NCBI GenBank assembly: GCA_017646945.1 | Contig: JAGCLN010000111.1 | Coordinates: forward strand, 1 to 8,592 | Direction of reading: 5' to 3' | Source of the DNA: Clostridia bacterium | Lineage (GTDB): Bacteria; Bacillota; Clostridia; Christensenellales; Borkfalkiaceae | Length of the DNA: 8,592 bases | In this document: positions 1-6,185 of the stretch, piece by piece | Numbering within the stretch: position 1 is the stretch's first letter | Layout: each line of letters starts with the position of its first letter | Notes under the pieces: generated by a model | Told to the model about the DNA's origin: nothing | Database searches by the model: none | The model's input: only the letters and a program-made list of their open reading frames with translations | Translations under genes and position numbers: made by a program

Positions 1-803
1 ATCATTTCGGCGTAAGCCTTAATCATAGTAAGCGGTGTTTTTAAATCGTGCGAAACGTTAGCCATTAAGTCTCGTTGAAGTTTAGTAGTTTTGTTAACTT
101 CCGTTTTCGCTTTGTTAAGCGCGTTAGCAAGTTCGTCAATTTCAGTATACGAACCGCCCTTAAACTTGACGGAATCATCGCCTTTTGCCCACCTATCTGC
201 CATTGCGCTCATATTGTCGATAGGGCGAGAAATTCTTTCCGCTACTACGTAGGATAAAAATAGCGATATAAAACAAACGATAACTGCAACCAAGAATAAC
301 TGCTTTCTCAAAACGGCAACTGCGTCTTCCACCGATGACATTGACGTTGACAAAACGATATAATCGTCCGCCGCCCCCATATCGATTTTACGCGCAGTAT
401 AAAATATAGTTAAACCCGAAGAAAGTTTAACTTCCGCACTGTGCGATTCTTTGTTTTCAACGTTAAGTATTGATACAACGTTAGATAAAAAATCGTAATC
501 GGCGATAGTATTACGCGGGTAATAAACGTAGATATTACCATCTCTTTCACCCATATGCGTAACTTCAACGCCAGAATCGGTAAGCGGTGCAACGTGGTCG
601 GGGTCTATCGCCCCTTCACTCTTAACGTCGTTAACCAAAGTATCAGCGTAAATATTCATTGTATCTCCGCGAACTTTTTGGTAATTATATTCGAAAAATA
701 CCGTCTGTAGTAACCAAATTAAAAATACTAACAAGACGGTAAATATTACGAAATATAGCCAAACTCTGTTGCGAAGTTTGTTAAATGCAAATCTTGTTTT
801 CAC
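1..803 (-). CDS. Sensor histidine kinase, membrane-bound, N-terminal 267 residues (3' end cut by window)
   Basis: Partner kinase of the response regulator just upstream. Reading the minus strand from a GTG at 803 gives 267 uninterrupted residues up to the window edge. Residues about 14-36 form a first membrane helix (rich in L, V, F, I), 37-166 an extracytoplasmic sensor region, 168-188 a second membrane helix, 189-241 a HAMP linker (starting ERISRPIDNM), and 243 onward a HisKA dimerisation domain with the H-box MANVSHDLKTPLTM; His252 is the expected phosphorylated residue. The catalytic ATPase domain lies beyond base 1. The GTG start overlaps the regulator's stop codon by four bases (GTGA), which points to translational coupling; a purine-rich AAGGGGAG lies about 19 bases upstream, too far for a normal SD. 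The next in-frame ATG (residue 49) would remove the first membrane helix. Family assignment is firm. The stimulus and target genes cannot be told. Confidence 0.93.
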   Translation of the reverse strand, partial: MKTRFAFNKLRNRVWLYFVIFTVLLVFLIWLLQTVFFEYNYQKVRGDTMNIYADTLVNDVKSEGAIDPDHVAPLTDSGVEVTHMGERDGNIYVYYPRNTIADYDFLSNVVSILNVENKESHSAEVKLSSGLTIFYTARKIDMGAADDYIVLSTSMSSVEDAVAVLRKQLFLVAVIVCFISLFLSYVVAERISRPIDNMSAMADRWAKGDDSVKFKGGSYTEIDELANALNKAKTEVNKTTKLQRDLMANVSHDLKTPLTMIKAYAEM

Positions 804-1471
804 GGTTCGAATTTATAACCTACTCCCCTTAATGTAACTATATATTTGCGATACTCTTTAATGTTTGAACGAAGCATCTTAATATGCGTATCAACGGTAC
901 GGTCGTCACCAAAATAATCGTAACCCCATACTTCTCTTAACAACTTTTCACGAGAAAGCGCCAAGCCAACGTTTTTGATAAAATATTGTAAAAGTTCAAA
1001 TTCCTTAGGCGTTAAGGCGATTTTCTCCCCGTCAACGAAAACGTTTCTGCCCGCAAAATCAACTACTAAACCACCGAATTTAACTTCGTCAACAACACCG
1101 GGAACTGTTGAGTCTCTACGCTTTAATACCGCGTTAACTCTTGCCATAAGTTCCTTTGGTGAGAAGGGTTTAACAACGTAATCGTCCGCGCCGAGTTCAA
1201 AGCCGAAAAGTTTATCGTACTCTTCAGTTCTTGCAGATAACATTATAACGGGAACGTCTTTAACCTTTCTAAGTTCCTTAACTGCTGAAAATCCGTCAAG
1301 CTTTGGCATCATAATATCCATAATGATAAGGTCGAAATCCCCGTCCTTAACCATTTTAACGGCTTCGATACCGTCGCAGGCTTCTAAAACTTCGTAACCT
1401 TCAAATTCAGCGTATTCTTTTATGACTTCTCTTATCTTTTCTTCATCGTCAACAATAAGTAATTTTTTCAT
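800..1471 (-). CDS. OmpR/PhoB-family two-component response regulator
   Basis: DNA-binding response regulator of 223 residues, a normal length for the family. The receiver domain covers about residues 1-118: acidic pair Asp8/Asp9, phosphoacceptor Asp52 in IIMDIMMPKLDG, Ser79 in MLSA (the Thr/Ser switch position) and Lys101 in VVKPFSP. A winged-helix effector domain covers about 128-223, with LTPKEFELLQYF, the recognition-helix stretch DDRTVDTHIKMLRSNI and the terminal hairpin LRGVGYKFEP. All receiver active-site residues are present, so phosphorylation by the downstream kinase is expected. I start at the ATG at 1471 rather than the in-frame GTG at 1480, because an SD (AGGTGG, 1477-1482) sits 5 bases before the ATG and contains that GTG. 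The stop overlaps the kinase start by 4 bases. It resembles VanR/ArlR-type regulators in outline, but no specific orthology can be claimed. Confidence 0.96.
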   Translation of the reverse strand: MKKLLIVDDEEKIREVIKEYAEFEGYEVLEACDGIEAVKMVKDGDFDLIIMDIMMPKLDGFSAVKELRKVKDVPVIMLSARTEEYDKLFGFELGADDYVVKPFSPKELMARVNAVLKRRDSTVPGVVDEVKFGGLVVDFAGRNVFVDGEKIALTPKEFELLQYFIKNVGLALSREKLLREVWGYDYFGDDRTVDTHIKMLRSNIKEYRKYIVTLRGVGYKFEP

Positions 1472-1476
1472 ATAAA

Positions 1477-1482
1477 CCACCT
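1477..1482 (-). promoter_or_regulatory. Ribosome-binding site deciding the response regulator start
   Basis: AGGTGG on the minus strand, five bases upstream of the ATG at 1471. The alternative in-frame GTG (1478-1480) lies inside this SD and has no SD of its own at a normal distance, so the shorter 223-residue protein is preferred. Confidence 0.7.
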
Positions 1483-1509
1483 TTTATCTAATACTGTGAT
1501 TACATAATA

Positions 1510-1538
1510 ATAATAAACGCTTGTGATAACGGCGTGAA
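1510..1538 (-). promoter_or_regulatory. Candidate sigma-A promoter for the two-component operon
   Basis: In the 68-base gap between the peptidase stop and the regulator start, the minus strand reads TTCACG (1533-1538), a 17-base spacer, then TATTAT (1510-1515): 4/6 and 5/6 matches to the -35 and -10 consensus. Transcription would begin near 1503, about 32 bases before the ATG. No hairpin terminator is visible after the peptidase gene, so read-through from that gene is equally possible. Confidence 0.35.
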
Positions 1539-1539
1539 A

Positions 1540-2238
1540 TTAAAGTATTTTTTTGTGAACGTTGCCGTTATCGTTTACTAACAAATAACTTTGACCACCG
1601 CTCGATATACTCTTAGTATATTCACCGTTAATAAATTCTATCGCCGAGTTATCTTCAATAGCGTATACGCTCGGGATTGAATTGTTTTTAATAGCTTCGG
1701 TTAAATCTTTTTCCCTAAGGTTGAAATGCGGTGAACAAGCACCCTTTAACACACCAAGCCCCGAATAAAGTTTATATTCTTCACTCTCGCCGTTCATTAT
1801 CTCGCTATCGGTATACATAGTTTCAAACCAACAAATAGCGCCTGCCGACCTACCGGTTAATATTACACCGCGCTCATAAGCAGAAACGAGTTTATCAATA
1901 AGATTTCTCTCTTTCCACTTTTTGAGCATATATAAAGTATCGCCACCGCCAACGTAGATAAAGTCAGCCTTAGAAATCTTCTCGTCAATTCTCTCGTCGC
2001 TCGTTTCGACGTTTTCTAAAAGCAAACAGTCCGCCTTGATATCGAAAACGGAAGTGTAAGTTTTCCTAAAAGTGTTGAACGCGGGCATAAAGTCGTGCGA
2101 TGCGGTGCCTATATATAAACCGTACGCCCTTTTATCGCCGGCGTGTTCTTTTGCAAGGTTTGCAATATATTCATCAATCTTAATGGTGGTCTTTTCTTTC
2201 ATATCGCCACCACCGATTGCGATAATTCTCTTTTCCAT
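1540..2238 (-). CDS. Peptidase E-like protein (peptidase family S51)
   Basis: Cytoplasmic serine peptidase of the S51 family, which includes the Asp-dipeptidase PepE and the cyanophycinases; 232 residues, usual for the family. Visible motifs: the N-terminal strand and glycine turn IIAIGGGD (5-12), YVGGGDT (95-101), the nucleophile elbow TGRSAGAIC with Ser131, and SPHFN with His171 as the likely catalytic His. The acidic partner is less clear; Asp144 is a candidate. There is no signal peptide. The start at 2238 keeps the conserved N-terminal strand although no SD precedes it; the internal Met13 has a GGTGG before it but would delete that strand. The gene closely resembles the uncharacterised YgaJ-type members of Bacillota, so true Asp-X dipeptidase activity is an inference. 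It is divergent from gdhA and lies 68 bases upstream of the two-component genes on the same strand. Confidence 0.9.
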   Translation of the reverse strand: MEKRIIAIGGGDMKEKTTIKIDEYIANLAKEHAGDKRAYGLYIGTASHDFMPAFNTFRKTYTSVFDIKADCLLLENVETSDERIDEKISKADFIYVGGGDTLYMLKKWKERNLIDKLVSAYERGVILTGRSAGAICWFETMYTDSEIMNGESEEYKLYSGLGVLKGACSPHFNLREKDLTEAIKNNSIPSVYAIEDNSAIEFINGEYTKSISSGGQSYLLVNDNGNVHKKIL

Positions 2239-2244
2239 AAATAC

Positions 2245-2276
2245 ATTGTAACATATTTTTTAAAAAATATAAACAA
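2245..2276 (-). promoter_or_regulatory. Extended -10 promoter of the peptidase gene, predicted leaderless transcript
   Basis: The minus strand carries TGtTACAAT (2245-2253), an extended -10 element. The only -35-like hexamer, TTGTTT (2271-2276), is 20 bases away, too far for a standard promoter. The -10 ends six bases before the ATG, so the calculated +1 falls on the A of the start codon (2238). No SD exists between them. An 18-base AT palindrome (2253-2270) fills the spacer. Confidence 0.5.
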
Positions 2277-2304
2277 TTTTTCGTATTTGTACGACTAAGA
2301 AAAT

Positions 2305-2320
2305 CAAATTTGAAAATTTG
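2305..2320. repeat. Perfect 7-base inverted repeat, possible operator upstream of gdhA
   Basis: CAAATTT, two bases, then AAATTTG: a perfect inverted repeat ending 10 bases before the -35 box of the gdhA promoter. The spacing and symmetry suit a dimeric regulator, but the surrounding sequence is very AT-rich and chance is possible. No regulator is identified. Confidence 0.35.
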
Positions 2321-2330
2321 CTAAAAAATA

Positions 2331-2359
2331 TTGCAAAATTTACGCGTTTGTAATATACT
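2331..2359 (+). promoter_or_regulatory. Sigma-A type promoter of gdhA
   Basis: TTGCAA (2331-2336), a 17-base spacer and TATACT (2354-2359): 4/6 and 5/6 consensus matches at ideal spacing. Transcription should start near 2366, giving a leader of about 29 bases with the SD AAGGAG (2383-2388) six bases before the ATG. Confidence 0.65.
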
Positions 2360-2394
2360 TATTTAAAATTATACTTAAATTTAAGGAGATTATT

Positions 2395-3741
2395 ATGAAA
2401 CTCACTAACGAATACCTTGTAAACGTACTCGAACAAGTAAAGAAAAGAAACCCTAACGAACCTGAATTTATTCAAGCCGTTACTGAAGTTTTCGTAACTT
2501 TACAACCCGTAATCGAACAAAGACCCGACCTTGTTGCTTCAGGTGTTATTGAAAGACTCGTTGAACCTGAAAGACAAATTATTTTTAGAGTTCCTTGGAT
2601 TGACGATAACGGCAACGTTCAAGTAAACCGCGGTTTTAGAGTACAATTTAATAGCGCAATCGGTCCTTACAAAGGCGGTATTAGACTTCACCCGTCGGTA
2701 AACCTTTCAATCATTAAGTTCTTAGGTTTTGAACAAACCTTCAAAAACAGTCTTACTACACTTCCTATGGGCGGTGGTAAAGGCGGTTCTGACTTTGACC
2801 CCAAAGGCAAGTCCGATGCTGAAATTATGAAGTTCTGCCAAAGCTTTATGACTGAACTTTATCGCCATATCGGCGCGGATTTAGACGTTCCCGCAGGCGA
2901 TATTGGCGTTGGCGCAAGAGAAGTTGGTTATTTCTTTGGTCAATATAAGAGAATTAGAAACGAATTTACCGGCGTTTTAACAGGTAAAGGCTTGACTTAC
3001 GGCGGTTCACTTGCAAGAAAACAAGCAACCGGTTACGGCCTTTGCTACTACACACAAGAAATGCTTAAAGCAAACGGCAAGTCGTTTGACGGTCAAACCG
3101 TTGTTATTTCCGGCTCAGGTAACGTTGCTATCTACGCTTGTGAAAAGGCTACTGAACTCGGCGCTAAGGTAGTAACCTTATCCGATTCAAACGGTTACAT
3201 TTACGATAAAGATGGTATTGACCTTGATGCTGTTAAACAAATTAAAGAAGTTGAAAGAAAGAGAATTAGCGAATACTTAAAATATAGACCTAACGCTGAA
3301 TACCACGAAGGTTCAAAAGGCGTATGGACTGTAAAATGTGATATTGCTCTTCCCTGCGCTACTCAAAACGAACTTGACGGCGAAGGCGCACTCGCACTTG
3401 CAAGCAACGGTTGCTACTGCGTTTCAGAAGGCGCTAATATGCCCTCCACCCCCGAAGCAATTAGCGTTTACTTTGACAAGAAAATGCTCTATGGCCCTGC
3501 TAAAGCGGCAAACGCAGGTGGCGTAGCAACTTCAGGCCTTGAAATGACTCAAAACAGCATGAGACTTTCTTGGACTTTTGAAGAAGTTGATGAAAAGCTT
3601 CACGCTATTATGGTTAGCATCTTCAAAGCGTGTGACGAATATTCCAAGGCTTACGGAATGCCCGGCAACTACATGGCTGGTGCAAATATAGCAGGCTTTA
3701 TGAAAGTTGCTGAATCAATGAAAGCACAAGGCGCAGTTTAA
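2395..3741 (+). CDS. gdhA: NADP-type glutamate dehydrogenase, hexameric
   Basis: Catalyses reductive amination of 2-oxoglutarate with ammonium to glutamate in the cytoplasm, linking nitrogen assimilation to central carbon metabolism. The 448 residues match the roughly 450-residue hexameric class that includes the Clostridium symbiosum and E. coli enzymes. The substrate-binding domain (about 1-200) carries Lys93 in GPYKGGIR, Lys117, Lys129 in PMGGGKGG and catalytic Asp169 in PAGDIGVG. The Rossmann domain follows, with SGSGNVA at 239-245. Ser380 in GGVATSG is the second substrate-contact site, and the C-terminus (NYMAGANIAGFMKVA) is typical. Ser263 after the second strand of the Rossmann fold favours NADP over NAD, but cofactor choice cannot be proved by reading. 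A strong SD, a clear promoter and a downstream terminator suggest a mostly monocistronic, well-expressed gene. Codons are biased to AAC for Asn and GGC/GGT for Gly, consistent with high expression. Confidence 0.97.
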   Translation: MKLTNEYLVNVLEQVKKRNPNEPEFIQAVTEVFVTLQPVIEQRPDLVASGVIERLVEPERQIIFRVPWIDDNGNVQVNRGFRVQFNSAIGPYKGGIRLHPSVNLSIIKFLGFEQTFKNSLTTLPMGGGKGGSDFDPKGKSDAEIMKFCQSFMTELYRHIGADLDVPAGDIGVGAREVGYFFGQYKRIRNEFTGVLTGKGLTYGGSLARKQATGYGLCYYTQEMLKANGKSFDGQTVVISGSGNVAIYACEKATELGAKVVTLSDSNGYIYDKDGIDLDAVKQIKEVERKRISEYLKYRPNAEYHEGSKGVWTVKCDIALPCATQNELDGEGALALASNGCYCVSEGANMPSTPEAISVYFDKKMLYGPAKAANAGGVATSGLEMTQNSMRLSWTFEEVDEKLHAIMVSIFKACDEYSKAYGMPGNYMAGANIAGFMKVAESMKAQGAV

Positions 3742-3751
3742 TAAACAAATT

Positions 3752-3779
3752 AAAAACGGAGTTTTACTCCGTTTTTTTT
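3752..3779 (+). terminator. Intrinsic terminator after gdhA
   Basis: Stem AAAAACGGAGT (3752-3762), loop TTT, complementary arm 3766-3776, then a T run to 3779. A strong rho-independent terminator beginning 10 bases after the gdhA stop. It ends only one base before the SD of the next gene. Confidence 0.93.
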
Positions 3780-3790
3780 CAAGGATATAT

Positions 3791-4876
3791 ATGTTTGAAA
3801 AGATTATTGATTACGTAGATAACGTTATTATAAAAGAAAAAGGAATACCCTACTTTGATATTTCAGTTACAAAAGGAGGAAAAGAAGTTTTCCGCCATTT
3901 TAACAATTTAAGCGGTAATTCATTAGGAAATGAAAAACTCTATATGTATTCCTGTTCTAAGGTAATCACAGCAACTGCAACCATGATGTTAGTTGAAAGG
4001 GGCGTTTTATCTTTAGATGACGAAGTTTCTAAGTATTTGCCTTGTTTTAATAACGCATACCTTCTTAATAGCGGTGAAAAGGTAAAACCTAAAAAACCTA
4101 TAACTATTAAACATCTTCTCACAATGAGTGCCGGGCTTGACTATTATTTTGAAAAAGAAGATATTGAAAACGCATTTATTAAAAACCCAAACTCAACCAC
4201 TTTGGATATTATGCAAGAAATAGTTAAAGCACCCCTTAATTTCGAGCCGGGCGAAAAGTTTTGCTACTCGTTGTGTCACGACGTTTTAGGGGCTGTTATC
4301 GAAGTTGCATCAGGGCTTAAATTTTCCGATTTTATAAGCGAAAACATCTTTAAACCGCTCGGCATGACAAACTCTACGTTTAAACGAGATAACTTAAATT
4401 TTGAAAAACTATATTACGCTAGTAACGGCAAAGTAATTCCCTTCCCATACGAAGAAGTTAGGTGGGCAAATTCCCCTTGCTATGAAAGTGGTGGCGGTGG
4501 GCTTAAAAGCACGGTTGAAGACTATCAAAAATTTTCAACTGCTCTATCTATTGAAAACGAAATTTTATTAAAAAGTAAAACGATTGACCTATTAACCACA
4601 AACGCATCAGACGATTTATCAATAAAGAATTCATTTACGTGTGTTCAAGGCAAAGATTACGGTTACGGCCTTGGCGTTAGAGTTAGAAAAGTTAAAAGCC
4701 CGTCAAATATCCCAGTTGGCGAATTCGGTTGGGACGGCGCCGCCGGAAGTTATTGCTTAATTGATAGAAAAAACCAAATTTCAGTAGTTATGGGCATGCA
4801 CGTTAGAAACTGGCCAAACGTCTTCACAAACGAACATTTAAAAATTGTTGATATGATATATAAGGATATATTATAA
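3791..4876 (+). CDS. Serine hydrolase, class C beta-lactamase fold, cytoplasmic
   Basis: Member of the large beta-lactamase-related (Pfam Beta-lactamase/PBPX) family of penicillin-binding-protein-like hydrolases; 361 residues. The nucleophile motif SxxK is SCSK, with Ser54 and Lys57. The second motif, normally YxN, reads Tyr159-Ser160-Leu161 (FCYSLCHDVLG), so the Asn is missing although Tyr159 remains. The third motif region is GWDGAAGS (313-320) in place of a canonical KTG. There is no signal peptide or membrane segment, so a role in periplasmic beta-lactam resistance is unlikely; an esterase, amidase or peptidase activity on a small intracellular substrate is more likely. The SD AAGGA (3781-3785) is five bases before the ATG. 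It lies 27 bases before rhaA, which hints at sugar or glycoside metabolism, but the substrate is unknown. I see no promoter of its own, so expression may depend on read-through of the gdhA terminator. Confidence 0.9.
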   Translation: MFEKIIDYVDNVIIKEKGIPYFDISVTKGGKEVFRHFNNLSGNSLGNEKLYMYSCSKVITATATMMLVERGVLSLDDEVSKYLPCFNNAYLLNSGEKVKPKKPITIKHLLTMSAGLDYYFEKEDIENAFIKNPNSTTLDIMQEIVKAPLNFEPGEKFCYSLCHDVLGAVIEVASGLKFSDFISENIFKPLGMTNSTFKRDNLNFEKLYYASNGKVIPFPYEEVRWANSPCYESGGGGLKSTVEDYQKFSTALSIENEILLKSKTIDLLTTNASDDLSIKNSFTCVQGKDYGYGLGVRVRKVKSPSNIPVGEFGWDGAAGSYCLIDRKNQISVVMGMHVRNWPNVFTNEHLKIVDMIYKDIL

Positions 4877-4877
4877 T
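4848..4877 (+). promoter_or_regulatory. Promoter of rhaA embedded in the end of the hydrolase gene
   Basis: TTGATA (4848-4853), an 18-base spacer and a perfect TATAAT (4872-4877) that overlaps the hydrolase stop codon. Transcription would start near 4884 and give a 20-base leader with the SD AGGAG at 4893-4897, six bases before the rhaA ATG. The match is 5/6 and 6/6 to consensus, the best in the window. Confidence 0.6.
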
Positions 4878-4903
4878 AGTAATATATATCTTAGGAGATT
4901 GAT

Positions 4904-6130
4904 ATGTACGAACACGCTAAAAAAATCTACGCTAAATACGGCGTTGATACCGAAAAGGCTTTAAACGTTTTAAAAGATATTCCCGTTTCGCTTCATTGTT
5001 GGCAAGGTGATGACGTTTTGGGGTTTGAAGGTAGCAAAGGATTATCGGGCGGTATACAAACAACCGGTAATTACCTTGGCAAAGCAACTAACCCTACCGA
5101 ACTTTTTGCCGATATGGAAAAGGTTTTATCCTTAGTTCCCGGTAAAAAGAAGATTAACGTTCACGCTTGTTACGGAATTTTTGACGGCGAAGTTGTGGAT
5201 AGAGATAAAATTGAGCCTAAGCACTTTGAAAAGTGGGTTGAGTTTGCTAAAAAACACAACGCGGGGCTTGATTTTAACCCCACTTTCTTCTCTCACCCCA
5301 AAGCGAACGGCTTAACACTTTCTTCCCCCGACGAAGAAATTAGAAGTTTTTGGGTAAGGCACGGTCAAGCGTGCGTAAGAATTTCCGAGTATTTTGCAAG
5401 AGAAACAGGAATTCCTTGCGTTATGAATATTTGGACGGGTGACGGGCTTAAAGATATCCCTGCCGACCGTAAAGGCCCAAGAGATAGATACGCAAAGTCT
5501 ATTGACGAAATACTTTCTATCCCCTACGATAAAAACTTAGTTAAACCTTGCGTAGAATCAAAGGTGTTTGGCATCGGCGTGGAAAGTTACACGGTAGGCT
5601 CAGCGGAATTCTCTTTAACCTACGCCGCAACGAGAAATATTTTACCGCTTATGGATAACGGGCATTACCACCCGACTGAAATGGTTTCGGACAAAATTTC
5701 TTCACTTCTTACTTTCTTCCCCGAAATTGCGCTACACGTTACCCGACCCGTTAGGTGGGATAGCGACCACGTTGTGTTATTCGACGATGAAACTAAAGAA
5801 ATCGCTAAGGAAATCGTTCGCAACGGCGCGCACAGAGTTTATATCGCGCTCGATTATTTTGACGCAAGCATAAACAGAATTTCCGCTTGGACTATCGGCG
5901 CAAGAAATATGCAAAAAGCATTGTTAAACGCCCTTTTAGAGCCTACGAACGAACTTGTTAAACTTCAAAACGAAAACGACTTTACCAAACTTTTATACCT
6001 TCAAGAAGAACTTAAAACCTTGCCTTTCGGCGCAGTTTGGGAAGAGTATTTAAAGCGTGAAAACGTTTTATCTTCCAACTGGTTTGAAGAAGTTGAAAAG
6101 TACGAAAACAGCGTTTTGAAATTACGCTAA
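4904..6130 (+). CDS. rhaA: L-rhamnose isomerase
   Basis: Converts L-rhamnose to L-rhamnulose (EC 5.3.1.14), the first cytoplasmic step of rhamnose breakdown; a metal-dependent TIM-barrel enzyme acting as a tetramer in known members. The 408 residues are close to the usual 415-420. Family motifs run along the whole length: SLHCWQGDDVLGFE (29-42), GGIQTTGNYLG (49-59), GLDFNPTFFSH (121-131), FGIGVESYTVGS (222-233), MDNGHYHPTE (250-259), ALHVTRPVRWDSDHVV (276-291) and ALDYFDASINR (315-325). Expected metal ligands are present: Glu227, Asp251, His254, His278, Asp286, Asp288 and Asp317. The usual partners (kinase rhaB, aldolase rhaD, a regulator) are not in the window, so this is either an orphan or a scattered pathway. 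A promoter at 4848-4877 and the bidirectional terminator at 6148 could make it a single-gene transcript, or it may be read with the hydrolase. Confidence 0.96.
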   Translation: MYEHAKKIYAKYGVDTEKALNVLKDIPVSLHCWQGDDVLGFEGSKGLSGGIQTTGNYLGKATNPTELFADMEKVLSLVPGKKKINVHACYGIFDGEVVDRDKIEPKHFEKWVEFAKKHNAGLDFNPTFFSHPKANGLTLSSPDEEIRSFWVRHGQACVRISEYFARETGIPCVMNIWTGDGLKDIPADRKGPRDRYAKSIDEILSIPYDKNLVKPCVESKVFGIGVESYTVGSAEFSLTYAATRNILPLMDNGHYHPTEMVSDKISSLLTFFPEIALHVTRPVRWDSDHVVLFDDETKEIAKEIVRNGAHRVYIALDYFDASINRISAWTIGARNMQKALLNALLEPTNELVKLQNENDFTKLLYLQEELKTLPFGAVWEEYLKRENVLSSNWFEEVEKYENSVLKLR

Positions 6131-6147
6131 AAATAATAAACAAAATA

Positions 6148-6176
6148 AAAAAACTCCGCAATTTGCGGAGTTTTTT
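6148..6176. terminator. Bidirectional intrinsic terminator between rhaA and the phosphofructokinase pair
   Basis: Stem arms 6148-6160 and 6164-6176 (core ACTCCGCA / TGCGGAGT) with loop ATT. An A run lies on the left and a T run on the right, so the hairpin is followed by U residues in both directions. It begins 17 bases after the rhaA stop and lies 9 bases beyond the stop codon of the converging gene. Confidence 0.93.
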
Positions 6177-6185
6177 AGTTTTATT

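Noticed and set aside
75..592. Short open frames on either strand within the kinase region
   Set aside because: They are other-frame readings of the histidine kinase, which has clear HAMP and H-box motifs in its own frame.
1469..1480. In-frame GTG at 1480 as start of the response regulator (three extra residues)
   Set aside because: It lies within the SD of the ATG at 1471 and adds residues before the standard MKKLLIVDD beginning.
2253..2270. 18-base perfect palindrome of A and T between the divergent genes
   Set aside because: It consists only of short A and T tracts in an AT-rich spacer, so chance symmetry is likely; kept only as part of the promoter description.
3791..4876. Beta-lactam resistance gene
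   Set aside because: Only the general fold motifs match; there is no signal peptide, no YxN and no KTG, so antibiotic hydrolysis is not supported.
3752..6176. Shared CGGAGT core in both terminators as a repeat family
   Set aside because: The similarity is six bases in two unrelated hairpins, too little to suggest a common element.
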